Positions 43,063-53,003 are shown, numbered from the stretch's first letter. The stretch: 64,000 nt of DNA from Planctomycetota bacterium (GCA_016872725.1 VGZC01000007.1:60607-124606), one strand, 5' to 3'. Notes: a model not told the origin generated them from the letters alone. Program-made: numbers and translations.

Positions 43063-43920
43063 TTAGAACCTGGGCTTGCTAATCAGGTTCATCCACACGA
43101 TCCCGACCGCTTGCAACACAACCGAACCGGCCACGAACCAGCTTCCCACCGACGAACGGACGAACTCCTCCATTTGCTCCGGCCCGTTACGCCAGACGAT
43201 GACGGCGATGAAATAGGTTAGGCCGATGATGGCCAGGGTCGAGAACTGCGACTGGGCCGTGTTCGACCGAATTCGACGCGAAACCTCAATGCGGTCACGG
43301 ATCGTGCGCCCCACGGTCGTCAGCGTCGATGAGAGCTTTCCGCCCACTTCCCAGTGGACGGAGAGCGCGGATGTGAACAGCAGGAAGGTCTCCAGAGGCA
43401 CTCGCTGAGCGAGCGACCGGAAAACTTCGGCCGCTTCATCACCCAAGCGAATCCGTCCAGCGACTTCTTCCAGATAGGGTAGCAGTGGAGCGCGGCATTC
43501 GGTGATTGCCGCTTCGATCGCCGTCCCGACGCTGGCTCCCGCGCCGACAGCGCCGATCATGATGTCGATCGCATCGGCCAGTTGAGTCTCCAGCTTGGCA
43601 GCATGACGCGCGGCGAGAAACGATTCGACCTGACTTGCCAGCAGCCCGATCATCAGCCCCAGTGCGATTACATACGGCGTGGAGAGCCGGAATACGAGGA
43701 GCACCACCAGCGATGCAATCGCTCCCAGCACCCACGGCGCCCAGATCCAGTGGCGATGGAGCCGACGCGTGCCGATGCGAACGCGTTCTCCATCCGCGAG
43801 CATCCCGCCGCCTTCCGCCAACCGTTGCCACGCCAGTTCGCGTCGCCGCGCTCCGCGCCAACCCACCGCGACGAGCGCGATCAAAGCAAACCAGCCGAAG
43901 AACAACGACGCTTGGAACAC
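43063..43920 (-). CDS. tadB: Flp/Tad pilus inner-membrane platform protein TadB
   Basis: 285 residues from a GTG at 43920, with GGAGGG 8 nt upstream; the frame is open to 44184 but overlaps tadA out of frame. N-terminal helix (FFGWFALIALVAVGW), paired helices at about 70-105 and a T2SSF domain (DAIDIMIGAVGAGASVGTAI; ALSVHWEVGGKLSSTLTTVG; RSNTAQSQFSTLAIIG), with C-terminal helices. It is the partner of TadC. Confidence 0.92.
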   Translation of the reverse strand: MFQASLFFGWFALIALVAVGWRGARRRELAWQRLAEGGGMLADGERVRIGTRRLHRHWIWAPWVLGAIASLVVLLVFRLSTPYVIALGLMIGLLASQVESFLAARHAAKLETQLADAIDIMIGAVGAGASVGTAIEAAITECRAPLLPYLEEVAGRIRLGDEAAEVFRSLAQRVPLETFLLFTSALSVHWEVGGKLSSTLTTVGRTIRDRIEVSRRIRSNTAQSQFSTLAIIGLTYFIAVIVWRNGPEQMEEFVRSSVGSWFVAGSVVLQAVGIVWMNLISKPRF

Positions 43921-43924
43921 AGCC

Positions 43925-45325
43925 TTACCCTCCCGGCTGGAACAGCGACATCGGCACGTCGTGATTCTCGGCCCGCATCTGCTCGACGACGCGGGGCACA
44001 ATGCCGGTGGCGACAAACTCACCCGCCAGCCGTTTGCCTTGCCGCCCGCGCGAACGGAACATGAACACCTCCTGCATTTGCGGCGTGTCGCCTTCCATGC
44101 CCGTGATCTCGGCGACGCTTTGCACGCGCCGCACGCCGTCCTCGCAGCGGCGGATGTGAACGACCAACTGAATCGCCGAAACAACCTGTTCGCGAATCGC
44201 GCGCGACGGCAGATCGAGTCCGGCCATCAAGACCATCGTCTCCAGCCTCGCCAGCGCGTCGCGCGGGCTGTTCGCGTGAATCGTCGTTAGGCTGCCGTCG
44301 TGACCGGTGTTCATCGCCTGCAACATGTCGAGCGCTTCGCCGCCGCGGACCTCGCCCACGATGATCCGGTCCGGCCGCATGCGCAACGCGTTGATCACCA
44401 GATCGCGAGCGGCAATGCGGCCCAAGCCCTCGACGTTCGGCGGCCGCGTCTCCATCCGGACGACATGCGCCTGATCGAGGATCAACTCCGCCGCGTCTTC
44501 GATCGTCACGATCCGCTCGTCGTTCGGTATGGCCTCGGCGGTCGCACCCAGAAACGTCGACTTGCCCGAACCGGTTCCACCGGAAATGAGGATGTTCTTG
44601 CGGCCGCGGACCACCCATTCCATCAGCTCGCGCATCGCCGGCGAAAACATGCCCAGTTCCATCAAGTCGTCGCGGCGCAGTCGGCGGCGACCGAAGCGTC
44701 GAATGGACAGCGTTGGCCCGTCGATCGTCACCGGCGGCAACGTGGCGTTCACTCGGCCGCCATCGGGAAGGCGAGCGTCGACCATCGGGGACGCTTCGTC
44801 AATGCGGCGTCCAACGCGCGCCGCGATCCGCTGAATGATCCGCACGAGATGCTCGGTATCGCGAAATCGGACATCGGTCGTTTCCAATCGTCCGAAACGT
44901 TCGATGAAGACTCGATACGGTCCGTTGACCAGGACGTCCGTCACGGCCGGATCCGCCAGCAACGGCGCCAGCGGTCCCACTCCCAGCGTCTCTTCAAGCA
45001 AATCGTCGACCATCTGGCGTCGTTCGCTATCGTTCAAGGCCAGATCCTGCCCGGCGAGAGCCTGATCGACAAACTCCTCGACCACTTTCGTCAATCGTTC
45101 TTCGCCAGCGTTGATCAGATTGCGGCGGTCCAGGTCCGAGAGTAACTGTTGATGTAGGTCAGCCTTCACTCGCAAAAAGGAAACCGCGCCGTGATGGCCG
45201 GTTGATGGTCCGGCCGCGGGCGGCGAGATGGCGGCCGCCGTCGTTCGCTTCATGTTGACACGAATGTGATCGCAAGGCAGGTTCAGACTGGCTCGCGAAA
45301 GTAGCTGGCGTGGATCTTGACTCAT
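43925..45325 (-). CDS. cpaF: Flp/Tad pilus assembly ATPase
   Basis: 466 residues; the ATG at 45325 overlaps the cpaE stop (ATGA), though an internal ATG (about residue 25) would give the more usual start. It belongs to the VirB11-like secretion ATPases: P-loop [11 protein letters not shown], Asp box [20 protein letters not shown], Walker [21 protein letters not shown] and His box [19 protein letters not shown]. It powers pilus extension at the TadB/TadC platform. Confidence 0.95.
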   Translation of the reverse strand: MSQDPRQLLSRASLNLPCDHIRVNMKRTTAAAISPPAAGPSTGHHGAVSFLRVKADLHQQLLSDLDRRNLINAGEERLTKVVEEFVDQALAGQDLALNDSERRQMVDDLLEETLGVGPLAPLLADPAVTDVLVNGPYRVFIERFGRLETTDVRFRDTEHLVRIIQRIAARVGRRIDEASPMVDARLPDGGRVNATLPPVTIDGPTLSIRRFGRRRLRRDDLMELGMFSPAMRELMEWVVRGRKNILISGGTGSGKSTFLGATAEAIPNDERIVTIEDAAELILDQAHVVRMETRPPNVEGLGRIAARDLVINALRMRPDRIIVGEVRGGEALDMLQAMNTGHDGSLTTIHANSPRDALARLETMVLMAGLDLPSRAIREQVVSAIQLVVHIRRCEDGVRRVQSVAEITGMEGDTPQMQEVFMFRSRGRQGKRLAGEFVATGIVPRVVEQMRAENHDVPMSLFQPGG

Positions 45326-46593
45326 ATGTCGTTCCGAGGCCTTTCGGTTTCGTGACGGTGGCCTTCAGCTTGCGATCCGTCCATGCCGACCGCCGCGGCT
45401 TGAAGAACTTCCGCATGTGGTTCGTTTCGACGCAGCGACGCCACCTCATCCACCAATCCCCGTAGCGGCCGCAAGAACCCGCCGAATCCGAAAGGGACTG
45501 ACCGGGCTCCGATCGGCTCACCGGAATTCGCCGCGGCGATCACCCGCTTGTCGAAGGGAAACACGTGGTCGATGGGCCGATTCATCCGCGTGGCGATGTC
45601 AGGCATGGATAGGTTTCCCGAAACCCGCTGCGAGCGATTGACGATCAGTTTTTGTCGTTCCGCTTGAAACCCGATCCGCTCCAACACGTCCAGCAATTTG
45701 ACCGCGCCCAACAGCGTGGGTACCACGTTCTCCATCACGACATAGGCCCGATCGCTCAGGTCAAGCGTCGCGACCACGACGCGATCAAACATGGGAAACG
45801 TATCGACGATGACAAAGTCGTAGGCGCGTCGAGCCAGTGTGATGATGCGCGAGATGACGGTGTCGTCGACTTCTATCGCCTCGACCGCATCACGCGGCGC
45901 GGCAAGCAGGTGAACCCCGAACGGTGTCTGTGTCGCGATCTGACGGATCATGGTGACGTCCAGTCGATCACGCTCGGCGGCCGCGTCACCGAGCGTCGAT
46001 TCAGGCTGGACATCCAGCAACGCCGCGGCGACTCCCATCTGCAACGAGCCGTCAATCAACAACACGCGGCCTGGATGCCGTTGCGCGAGGCCGACTGCCG
46101 TATTCACCGCGAGCGTCGATTTACCAACGCCACCTTTGTTGCTGATAAGCGTGATCACGCGCCCGAACGTGATTGCTTGATGCCGAGAGGCATGTCCGTT
46201 GAACGTTCCCAGATTCTCGAGCAACGTTCGCAACTCCGTCGTCGAAATGGGACGCCGAAGGAAGTCGCGTGTGCCAGCCCGCATCGCTTCAATCAACACG
46301 CCGCTTTCGGACACGTCGTCGCGAAACCCGTTGGGCCGAAAGATGGCCGCCAGCGGAATCGGCGGGTCGAAGGAGGCCAGTTCCTTCGCCAGCCGCGCCA
46401 TGTCGCTGGGAGTGTCTCCAAATGGCGCGAGAGCCAGTCCGGGCGGCTTGGACCGCACGGTTTCCAGCAAGGAGTGCCGGTCCGCCACGAACCGCAGTCG
46501 CGGTTGCCGCTCGCCCAAGGCCGCCGCGGCGGTTTGCAATTCTCCTTGGAGCTGCGGCTCATCGGTGAGAACGACAATGTCTTGGATGATCAT
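45322..46593 (-). CDS. cpaE: CpaE/TadZ pilus localisation protein
   Basis: 423 residues from the ATG at 46593 (weak ribosome site; frame open to 46716). A receiver-like N-terminal domain (about 1-135, with AMRAGTRDFLRRPISTTELR) precedes a ParA/MinD-type ATPase: VITLISNKGGVGKSTLAVNT, VLLIDGSLQMGVAA, YDFVIVDTFPMFDRVVVATL. TadZ/CpaE marks the assembly site of the pilus at the cell pole or membrane. The C-terminal 40 residues are hydrophilic and unrecognised. Confidence 0.92.
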   Translation of the reverse strand: MIIQDIVVLTDEPQLQGELQTAAAALGERQPRLRFVADRHSLLETVRSKPPGLALAPFGDTPSDMARLAKELASFDPPIPLAAIFRPNGFRDDVSESGVLIEAMRAGTRDFLRRPISTTELRTLLENLGTFNGHASRHQAITFGRVITLISNKGGVGKSTLAVNTAVGLAQRHPGRVLLIDGSLQMGVAAALLDVQPESTLGDAAAERDRLDVTMIRQIATQTPFGVHLLAAPRDAVEAIEVDDTVISRIITLARRAYDFVIVDTFPMFDRVVVATLDLSDRAYVVMENVVPTLLGAVKLLDVLERIGFQAERQKLIVNRSQRVSGNLSMPDIATRMNRPIDHVFPFDKRVIAAANSGEPIGARSVPFGFGGFLRPLRGLVDEVASLRRNEPHAEVLQAAAVGMDGSQAEGHRHETERPRNDI

Positions 46594-47074
46594 GACCGGA
46601 TGCTCACACGAAGGTACAATGATTCGCGGCGATGACATTCCAGCTTGTCGATTTGTTCCGTTGCGGCAGGCGGACTGGACGCTCGCCCCACATTTGCCAG
46701 GCGGGATCAATTTCATCAGCGCGCGCTAACTCGAAGACGCCGTAATCCGCTGTCGTGAATTGTGGACGACGGATGCCCACTTGTTGGAGTGTGGGGCCGC
46801 ACTTTCCGCTCCCGCAAGCCGAATGCTTGTTATCTCGGCCTGGGACACATTCCATGCCGGTGGTCCATGTCGCGTCGTGGGAGCACCTTCCCGACAATCG
46901 CGGGAGGCCATGACGCTGTTCCGGTCGCGGATGGACAAGGCTTGGAGCTTGGCGGATTGCCTGTCGTTCACGGTGATGCAACAGCATGGCCCGACGGACG
47001 CCCTGACGGCCGATCAGCGTTTCGCGCAGGCCGGCTTTCGGGCGTTGATGCTGGAGAATCGATCGATTCATCGC
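46594..47074. other. Intergenic region between cpaE and tadG
   Basis: 481 bp. It contains the PIN-domain fragment at 46910-47059 on the plus strand. Otherwise no gene or clear signal is visible; the cpaE promoter should lie in its left part. Confidence 0.5.
46910..47059 (+). pseudogene. C-terminal fragment of a VapC-like PIN-domain toxin
   Basis: About 50 codons read MTLFRSRMDKAWSLADCLSF, then TADQRFAQAGFRALMLE. This is the end of a PIN RNase domain, carrying the Asp of W-S-x-x-D-C and the Asp of TAD-x-x-F. The N-terminal half with the first acidic residues is missing, there is no antitoxin gene, and the fragment lies against the pilus operon. Confidence 0.6.
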
Positions 47075-48217
47075 TCACCTCGATGCCGGAGCCAGCAACG
47101 GCTCCCGCACGTTGCCAAGCTGGGTGAAGACCTCGTCACTCTCCGCCGCGATGAGCGAAGCGGAAAAGCAGCGGACAGCCGAGACGTTTTCCGGGCCGAC
47201 GTGACTGGGCAGCCGAGTGATCGACGCCTGCGTGCCGCCGCCACTCACGATCACCTCGACTTGGCCAAAGCCGACGACTCGCAAGGTGGAACTCGCCGTG
47301 ATCTCCGCGTAAATCGGCACGTAGCCTGTGTACGTGCCGTCGGTGGGAACCGAAGCCGCGGGCAACAACCGGCCAATCGTCAGGGGCATCGTGTCGGACG
47401 TGGCAATCGCAAAAAAGCGGCCTGCCGACATGCCGATCACTCCGACCGCGATCGATTGCGAATCGGGCGAGCTTGTCGTCAGCCCGTTCCAGTAACTCAG
47501 TTCCAGCGTCAATGGCATGAGGCCCGGCGATGCAGGTGTGATGGCGTCATCCGCGATGCCAATCGACAACGCTCGGCGCGATTCGGCCCGTCCAGTCCCG
47601 CGCATGGTGATCCCGTTGTTGATCAACTGCCGGTTGATCAGCGAGCCGCGTGCGAATAGGTAAGGCACGGAAGGACCGTTCGCGTACAGGTCGGCGGTTG
47701 GTGCGTCGGTCGTGCCACGCCGCAAGGCAACTTGAAAACTACCCGTGGCCGAGGGAGTGCCGTCCAGCACTTGCGGCTTGTAAACTGGATCGCCCTGCTC
47801 GACGTGCATGAGCTGGCTGGCCACGAGTGACGCATCGCCGGCGCCCCCGCTGAATTGAACCACAGGCCCCGCTCCAAAACGGCCACTGCCGGTATCGAAC
47901 GCGCCGTCATCGTCCGCTGGATAAGTGCCTGTCGAATCGAGATCGTCGTCGAAGTGCCAGTGGACGAACTCGCGGGCTGCCGTCCGACGGTCGTCATAAT
48001 CGAGCACGCCCTCGCCGCGAAGACCTTCCACCGCCGCGCTACTGGCCGCGATTCGCAGTTGCTGCTGCGCGAGCCGCGCGAAACCGATATCGATCACCAG
48101 CGCGGCCATTGCCATAATGCCAAACAGCATCATGGCGAAGAACACCAATGTATAGCCTCGGCGGCAATTGCGCCGGGACAAGGACCCGCGTCGAACTCGG
48201 CCTGTTCGTACCGCCAT
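47075..48217 (-). CDS. tadG: TadG-like pilus-associated membrane protein
   Basis: 380 residues from the ATG at 48217, 1 bp after the cpaB stop. An N-terminal basic patch and one helix (LVFFAMMLFGIMAMAALVID, then IGFARLAQQQLRIAASSAAV) are the TadE/TadG-like pseudopilin signature. The long periplasmic part is Gly/Ser/Thr-rich and beta-like, without a von Willebrand motif that I can see. It is probably a minor pilin or envelope anchor. Confidence 0.8.
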   Translation of the reverse strand: MAVRTGRVRRGSLSRRNCRRGYTLVFFAMMLFGIMAMAALVIDIGFARLAQQQLRIAASSAAVEGLRGEGVLDYDDRRTAAREFVHWHFDDDLDSTGTYPADDDGAFDTGSGRFGAGPVVQFSGGAGDASLVASQLMHVEQGDPVYKPQVLDGTPSATGSFQVALRRGTTDAPTADLYANGPSVPYLFARGSLINRQLINNGITMRGTGRAESRRALSIGIADDAITPASPGLMPLTLELSYWNGLTTSSPDSQSIAVGVIGMSAGRFFAIATSDTMPLTIGRLLPAASVPTDGTYTGYVPIYAEITASSTLRVVGFGQVEVIVSGGGTQASITRLPSHVGPENVSAVRCFSASLIAAESDEVFTQLGNVREPLLAPASR

Positions 48218-48218
48218 T

Positions 48219-50990
48219 TCACTGCCTCGTGAAGTTCCATTCGGGAGCCCGCGGACTCGTAGAACTCCCCGGTTCGCCGGCAAACGCATGCCACTCGCGC
48301 CGTTGGCCGACGATGGCCTCCGTCAACTTGATCTCTCCCAGCGGATCGAATGCGGGAATCGACTCTGACGAGCGATCCGGCTGCCGAGTCCAATCGGTTG
48401 ACGACACGAATCGGTTCGGCGGTGGTGCATGACTTGGCGGCACTGTATCCGCCACGCGTTGCTCGCCTCCCTGATTCACAGCGGCTGGCGAAATACCGCG
48501 CGGCAATGCCACGGCCAGCAAATGGGATCGGCCACTGTCGTTACCGCCCACATCGTCCGTCATGGACGCGGCCCAGGCGGCTTGCAATCGCGTCAGGTCG
48601 GCGTCAGGGACCGCCAGAATCGTCTGGCCGGCTTGTGACCGTCGCACGATGCGTGCGGAAGGAACGACCACGGCGGAGACCGGACGTCGCAAACTGAATC
48701 CATGCGTAATGACGCCCGTCGGCGGCTCGACAACGCCGCGCACCAGAATCGCGACGAGGTCGTTCGCCTGGAAAGCGTCCAGGCCTTCGATCTCGCGATC
48801 GGCGACGGCGAAGATCGTCTCACCCGCGCCGGCGGCAGCAGCGAGTCCGGGTCCTGTTCCTTCGGGCAGGAAGTCATCGGACGTGAAGAACTCGCCGCGC
48901 CGCTTGGCCCGCCTCAACACGCGGAACTCGAACCCGCGCAATTGTTCAACGGTCAACGCGTCCTCGAACCGCGCATCCGCGGACGCGACCGCGCGGGACA
49001 CGGGGCGACGCCGATTGCCGTTCCACACGGTGTCCGATATCTGCTCATAGGCCGCAATATCCTGAGCTACTATGGCGATTCGCTTCGTTCCAGCTTCGGG
49101 CTCCGGTTTCTCATCCGACGGATGAAACGCCGCCGTGAACAGCACGCGCCGCGTTGCCAGTGCGGCGGCCACCGTTTCCACATCGCGATCATCGACGGCG
49201 ATCAACAACGGGGGACCGGATAGGGAATCCGCGTTTCCACCGGTCGCCTGGCGATTCGCGTTCTCACCCAAGGCCCGTAGCGCTGCCGCTGGTGCGGGGA
49301 ATCCCACCGGTCCGACGACGATGGCGCCGCTGGCGACAAACCACGGCTCGCCTCGCAAACCGAGCGATTCGTCCCAGCTGCGTATCGTTTCTCGAGTGGA
49401 GATATCGTGCCGTTTGCGAGTGATGGTGCTGCCGTCGGGCCGTTTTTCGACCTCTTCCTCTTCGTCTTCGCTTTCCAAGGAATAACTCGCCAACAGGTCC
49501 AGTTCATCGCCGATCTGCAAATGCTCCGCCCCATACACGCGGTTCCACGGAATGGCGAAGGCCGTGTAGCCTGGCGGCACAAACCGGGTGATCGCCGGAC
49601 GGTCGCCAACCGTTGTCGGAGTGGGCCCAGCCGCGGGCTCCTGCAAGGATGCCAGGCGCGCCGAGCCGGAAGAAAAGCGAAAGGCCGGGTAGGCCGCCTC
49701 CCGTGTTGCTGCGTCCGTCGATTCGACTTCGGAACCGCGGGCGGACCGCGGCTTGATCGAATCGGACAAGAGATCGGACTTCCGCAAGAATCGGCCCGCC
49801 GGAATGTCATGGCGAGCAACGGCTCCGAGCGCTTCGTCCAGCGACGTGATAATTCCCTGCCGGTCGATTTCCCGCTGGCTCACCGGCTCCATTCGCGCTC
49901 GACGCGTGGCCGGACTGACGAATGCCTCGCGACTGACCACCTCGTAGGCGAGTATTGCCCTCACGGTCACGGGGGCCGGTTGTTCATCGGCGGCGGCCGC
50001 CCCGATGCTGACACTTTCCGTTGTATCGCCCGGCTGCATCGAGTGCGCGATGCATGTGATTGCCAGCGACTTGTTGAGCGCGCTTTGCAGTGGAATGACG
50101 TCGTCCGGAGCAACTGCGATCGCGACTTCGTATTTGGGCACGTTTTGAATTCGCTTGCCTTGCGTCAGCGATGAGGAAGTTGTCGCCTCATTCCGCACGT
50201 ACACCGGCTTGAGCACGACCGCGCCGTGAGCGAGCAACATCGGTTCGGTTGCTGAATCCGGCCCCTTGGAAGAAGCGGGGGCCACAAGCGCCGCGCCGGG
50301 CAATCGGCTGTTGTGCCGTGATTGAAAGGATCCGACTTCTCCGACCGGCACGCTGGCCATCAAGTCGATCTGGTCGCCGGCGTTGAGTGCATGGACGCCG
50401 GTCAGTTTGGTCGCGTCGAGCGTGACGGCCCGCATTCCCGGCGGCGTCGCGCCGGCGATTCCTTCGGGCGTCCCCTGCGGGAAAAAACTGCTTTCTTGAA
50501 AGCCCATCCCCGCCCGTTTGTCCTTCTTTACGACGCGGCCGATGATCGCATTGACGTTCATGATCGCGCCGCCCAACTCCAACGTCTGGTTCTGCGGAAC
50601 TTCGCGGCCATCGCTCAGCACGAACACGACCTGGTCGTTCACGTTCCGCACCGATTCGACGCGGCCTTCCACGTGCGAACCATCCCCAGTGACGCCGGTA
50701 ATCGACATGCCGACCGCCGATTGCGGAGGCACTCGCTGATACATCAGGCCGCCCGTGGCCGGATTGAGCAGATGTTCGCGCACAACGCGCTCATAAGCCG
50801 GAATGGGCCGGCTGTTGATCGGAATCCGCACCATGAATGGATCTTCGCGCGGCGCGGCGAACGGATTCAGATTGACGCCCAACAACAGCAGCAGACCGAC
50901 CACTCCGCCCGCAGCCATCAACAAGATCATGAGCAAGCCGAGCCAGAAGCTGGCGGAACCGCGGCGGCGATACGGTTGAGTCGGTCTCAT
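48219..50990 (-). CDS. cpaB: Oversized CpaB/RcpC protein with repeated SAF-like domains
   Basis: 923 residues, about three times the usual CpaB. After an N-terminal helix (LGLLMILLMAAGGVVGLLLL) there are repeats of the SAF/CpaB pattern: PPGMRAVTLDATKLTGVHAL, then NAGDQIDLMASVPVG at about 185-215; VPPGYTAFAIPWNRVYGAEH, then LQIGDELDLLASYSLES at about 490-525; and AGETIFAVADREIEGLDAFQ, then NDLVAILVRG at about 745-775. The C-terminal 100 residues are Pro-rich. CpaB proteins bind the cell wall and stabilise the secretin, so a triple arrangement may span a thicker or unusual planctomycete envelope. Confidence 0.88.
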   Translation of the reverse strand: MRPTQPYRRRGSASFWLGLLMILLMAAGGVVGLLLLLGVNLNPFAAPREDPFMVRIPINSRPIPAYERVVREHLLNPATGGLMYQRVPPQSAVGMSITGVTGDGSHVEGRVESVRNVNDQVVFVLSDGREVPQNQTLELGGAIMNVNAIIGRVVKKDKRAGMGFQESSFFPQGTPEGIAGATPPGMRAVTLDATKLTGVHALNAGDQIDLMASVPVGEVGSFQSRHNSRLPGAALVAPASSKGPDSATEPMLLAHGAVVLKPVYVRNEATTSSSLTQGKRIQNVPKYEVAIAVAPDDVIPLQSALNKSLAITCIAHSMQPGDTTESVSIGAAAADEQPAPVTVRAILAYEVVSREAFVSPATRRARMEPVSQREIDRQGIITSLDEALGAVARHDIPAGRFLRKSDLLSDSIKPRSARGSEVESTDAATREAAYPAFRFSSGSARLASLQEPAAGPTPTTVGDRPAITRFVPPGYTAFAIPWNRVYGAEHLQIGDELDLLASYSLESEDEEEEVEKRPDGSTITRKRHDISTRETIRSWDESLGLRGEPWFVASGAIVVGPVGFPAPAAALRALGENANRQATGGNADSLSGPPLLIAVDDRDVETVAAALATRRVLFTAAFHPSDEKPEPEAGTKRIAIVAQDIAAYEQISDTVWNGNRRRPVSRAVASADARFEDALTVEQLRGFEFRVLRRAKRRGEFFTSDDFLPEGTGPGLAAAAGAGETIFAVADREIEGLDAFQANDLVAILVRGVVEPPTGVITHGFSLRRPVSAVVVPSARIVRRSQAGQTILAVPDADLTRLQAAWAASMTDDVGGNDSGRSHLLAVALPRGISPAAVNQGGEQRVADTVPPSHAPPPNRFVSSTDWTRQPDRSSESIPAFDPLGEIKLTEAIVGQRREWHAFAGEPGSSTSPRAPEWNFTRQ

Positions 50991-51057
50991 AGTTTTCGTC
51001 CTTCTATCGGTTTCGCCTCCTTGCCTTGATTCGCGGCGAACGGTTATCGCTCGGCGG

Positions 51058-52107
51058 TCAATTTGAAAACACCTCGCGTCGATAAATGGCTTGTGCCGAG
51101 ATCACTCGGCGATAGGGACGCACGGGCCGCCCGCCGGTGAAATACTCGCTGCCCACGGCACCTTGAGCGCCCAGACCAAGCTGTCCGCCGTAGGTACCGG
51201 CATAAACTTCGCCATCGCTGAGCGGAGCGCCGGTCAGATTGCCGGGCCGATCGCCCGGATTCAGTTCGGTCACCTCGCCATCGTCGGCGGAATTGGGCGA
51301 GCCGATCGTCGGTTCAAACGGCCCCGCTGCGTTCGGTCGAAAGCCGCTCATCAACGCGGATTGAAACGGAAAATTGATCCGCAGCGCGACGATGCCGCGA
51401 TGGTCGATATTGGCCGGGGCGTCTTGAACCAACTTGAATGGATCAGGATTCGGCGCGGTGTTGTCGCCCGGTGACTCCTCGGTGTCGATCTCCTCGACGA
51501 CAGGAACCCATCGGATCGTTTCAAAGCCGCCAACGGCACCTGGCCCTGGCACAGCTCGACTGGTCACCACCGGAATGCCGACGGCATACCCCGTCGCCAC
51601 CCAATTCGGATACGTGACACCGGTCGGCGGCGCGATCGCGGTTGAACGTGTCAGCAACGCGCCGGGATAACGCAGCAACCAGGCGTCCGACGTCCCATCG
51701 CCGTCGAAGTCGGGCCGGTCAACAATCATCAGCATGGCAAGCTGCTGATTCAACGACGGCATCAGCGGCACGGCGTCATGGAAGAAGTTGGCGTTCGGAT
51801 CGCCGCCGTAGAGTGCATTCAGGTCAACGACCAGGAACGCTTCATCAATAATCCTCTCGCGGACATCGTCGTGGTGAATGGCTCCCGGTTCGGGATCGCT
51901 CGCTGGATTATCGAGTGTGATGTTGGCCGGCAGCGGAGTGCGCGAGATTTCGCGTGCGCCAAGATCCGCCGCCGTCTGCAAACCTTGAGCGACGTACAAC
52001 GCATGCCCAAACGTCAGCGTCGCCGCCAGCAGCATGTAGACCACCAGCGCGACGAGAGCGAACTCAACCAGCGACTGCCCATGGCACTTTCGTGCGATTC
52101 GCTTCAT
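51058..52107 (-). CDS. tadE: TadE-family pilus protein
   Basis: 349 residues from the ATG at 52107, which overlaps the stop of the prepilin peptidase gene (ATGA). The TadE signature is at the N-terminus: CHGQSLVEFALVALVVYMLL, followed by GHALYVAQGLQTAADLGARE. The rest is a long extracytoplasmic domain. The frame is open upstream to 52539 but there runs over the peptidase gene and is not believed. Confidence 0.88.
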   Translation of the reverse strand: MKRIARKCHGQSLVEFALVALVVYMLLAATLTFGHALYVAQGLQTAADLGAREISRTPLPANITLDNPASDPEPGAIHHDDVRERIIDEAFLVVDLNALYGGDPNANFFHDAVPLMPSLNQQLAMLMIVDRPDFDGDGTSDAWLLRYPGALLTRSTAIAPPTGVTYPNWVATGYAVGIPVVTSRAVPGPGAVGGFETIRWVPVVEEIDTEESPGDNTAPNPDPFKLVQDAPANIDHRGIVALRINFPFQSALMSGFRPNAAGPFEPTIGSPNSADDGEVTELNPGDRPGNLTGAPLSDGEVYAGTYGGQLGLGAQGAVGSEYFTGGRPVRPYRRVISAQAIYRREVFSN

Positions 52108-52532
52108 GACAACATTCCCGCCGGCCAAACCAGGTACCCACAGTACCCCGCCGCGATCGCGGGTCCGTAGGCATAGTCGCGCTGACCGCGAGCCATCGCG
52201 ATCAAGGCGAGCACGCCCCCGGCAATCGCCATCCAAAACAGAAGAAACAGCAAGCCCACGGGGCCCAGCAGCGCTCCGATTGCCGCAATCAGCTTCGCAT
52301 CGCCGCCGCCGAAATTGCCGAGGCGGAACAATGCGTAACCGATCATCAGTCCGGCCGCGGCTCCGCTCACCACCATCCACCAGCGAATCCCCGCCCAGCC
52401 GAAGCCGCCGGCGAGTACCGCAAGCAGCAACAACGCCACGGAAATCCAATCCGGAATCTCCGTCGTCCGCGAATCGCACCACGTCGCAATCATCAAGAGT
52501 GCCAACGGCGCGAAGAGAACTAGAATATTCAC
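52104..52532 (-). CDS. cpaA: Flp prepilin peptidase (A24, TadV/CpaA type)
   Basis: 142 residues from a GTG at 52532 (GGAGG 11 nt upstream). Both catalytic Asp motifs are present: MIATWCDSRTTEIPDW and LGNFGGGDAKLIAAIGALLG (the GxGD motif). About five membrane helices. It is the short form lacking the methylase domain, as usual for Flp pilins, and processes the prepilin encoded just upstream. Confidence 0.93.
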   Translation of the reverse strand: MNILVLFAPLALLMIATWCDSRTTEIPDWISVALLLLAVLAGGFGWAGIRWWMVVSGAAAGLMIGYALFRLGNFGGGDAKLIAAIGALLGPVGLLFLLFWMAIAGGVLALIAMARGQRDYAYGPAIAAGYCGYLVWPAGMLS

Positions 52533-52590
52533 GATCCACTAGCCTCCAACATTTGGAAGCTCATCAGCCCTTCGAGAGCTACAGAAAGAC

Positions 52591-52620
52591 GCCGTCCGCG
52601 ACGGTAAGGTCGCGGACGGC
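52591..52620 (-). terminator. Terminator/attenuator between flp and the pilus assembly genes
   Basis: A perfect 12-bp inverted repeat (GCCGTCCGCGAC, 6-nt loop, complement) lies 30 bp after the flp stop. On the minus strand it is followed by TCTTTCTG. Such hairpins typically keep pilin mRNA far more abundant than the downstream assembly genes. Confidence 0.6.
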
Positions 52621-52649
52621 CATAGCAAACAAGTCACCAAGTCCGCCGG

Positions 52650-53003
52650 CTATTCCGCTTCCAGAATCAGACCACCAAAGTCCGCAGCCGGATTCGTATC
52701 GGCGATATTGTCACCGAGGCGTGGATCGCCGGAGTTGCCCGCGATTGTGGCTAGATCGAGTTCAATTCCACTCACTCCAGTCGTGTCCGCGGGGGTGGTT
52801 TCGATCAGTTTTCCTGATACCATCGGACCGTTGTCGTCCGCATGCGCACCAGGCAACACCGTTGCCACGGCGGCGATCAAATCGCTCGTCTTGTGACCGA
52901 ACACCGAAATCGCCGCAGCACAAATCAACGCCACGCCGGCGATGATCAAACCGTACTCGACCAACCCTTGACCCTTCTTGTTACGAAACATCTTGCGAAG
53001 CAT
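52650..53003 (-). CDS. flp: Flp-family type IVb pilin
   Basis: 117 residues from the ATG at 53003 (AGGAG 8 nt upstream). The leader and cleavage region MLRKMFRNKKGQGLVEYGLI, then a hydrophobic helix (IAGVALICAAAISVFG), is the classical Flp pilin. The C-terminal 65 residues (from VLPGAHADDNGP) are longer than in most Flp pilins (about 50-60 residues in total) and acidic, perhaps a surface domain. It is the first gene of the minus-strand pilus block. Confidence 0.92.
   Translation of the reverse strand: MLRKMFRNKKGQGLVEYGLIIAGVALICAAAISVFGHKTSDLIAAVATVLPGAHADDNGPMVSGKLIETTPADTTGVSGIELDLATIAGNSGDPRLGDNIADTNPAADFGGLILEAE

Noticed and set aside
46604..47071. A 155-codon minus-strand frame between cpaE and tadG
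   Set aside because: Low-complexity Arg/His-rich translation, antisense of the PIN fragment, which has real motifs.
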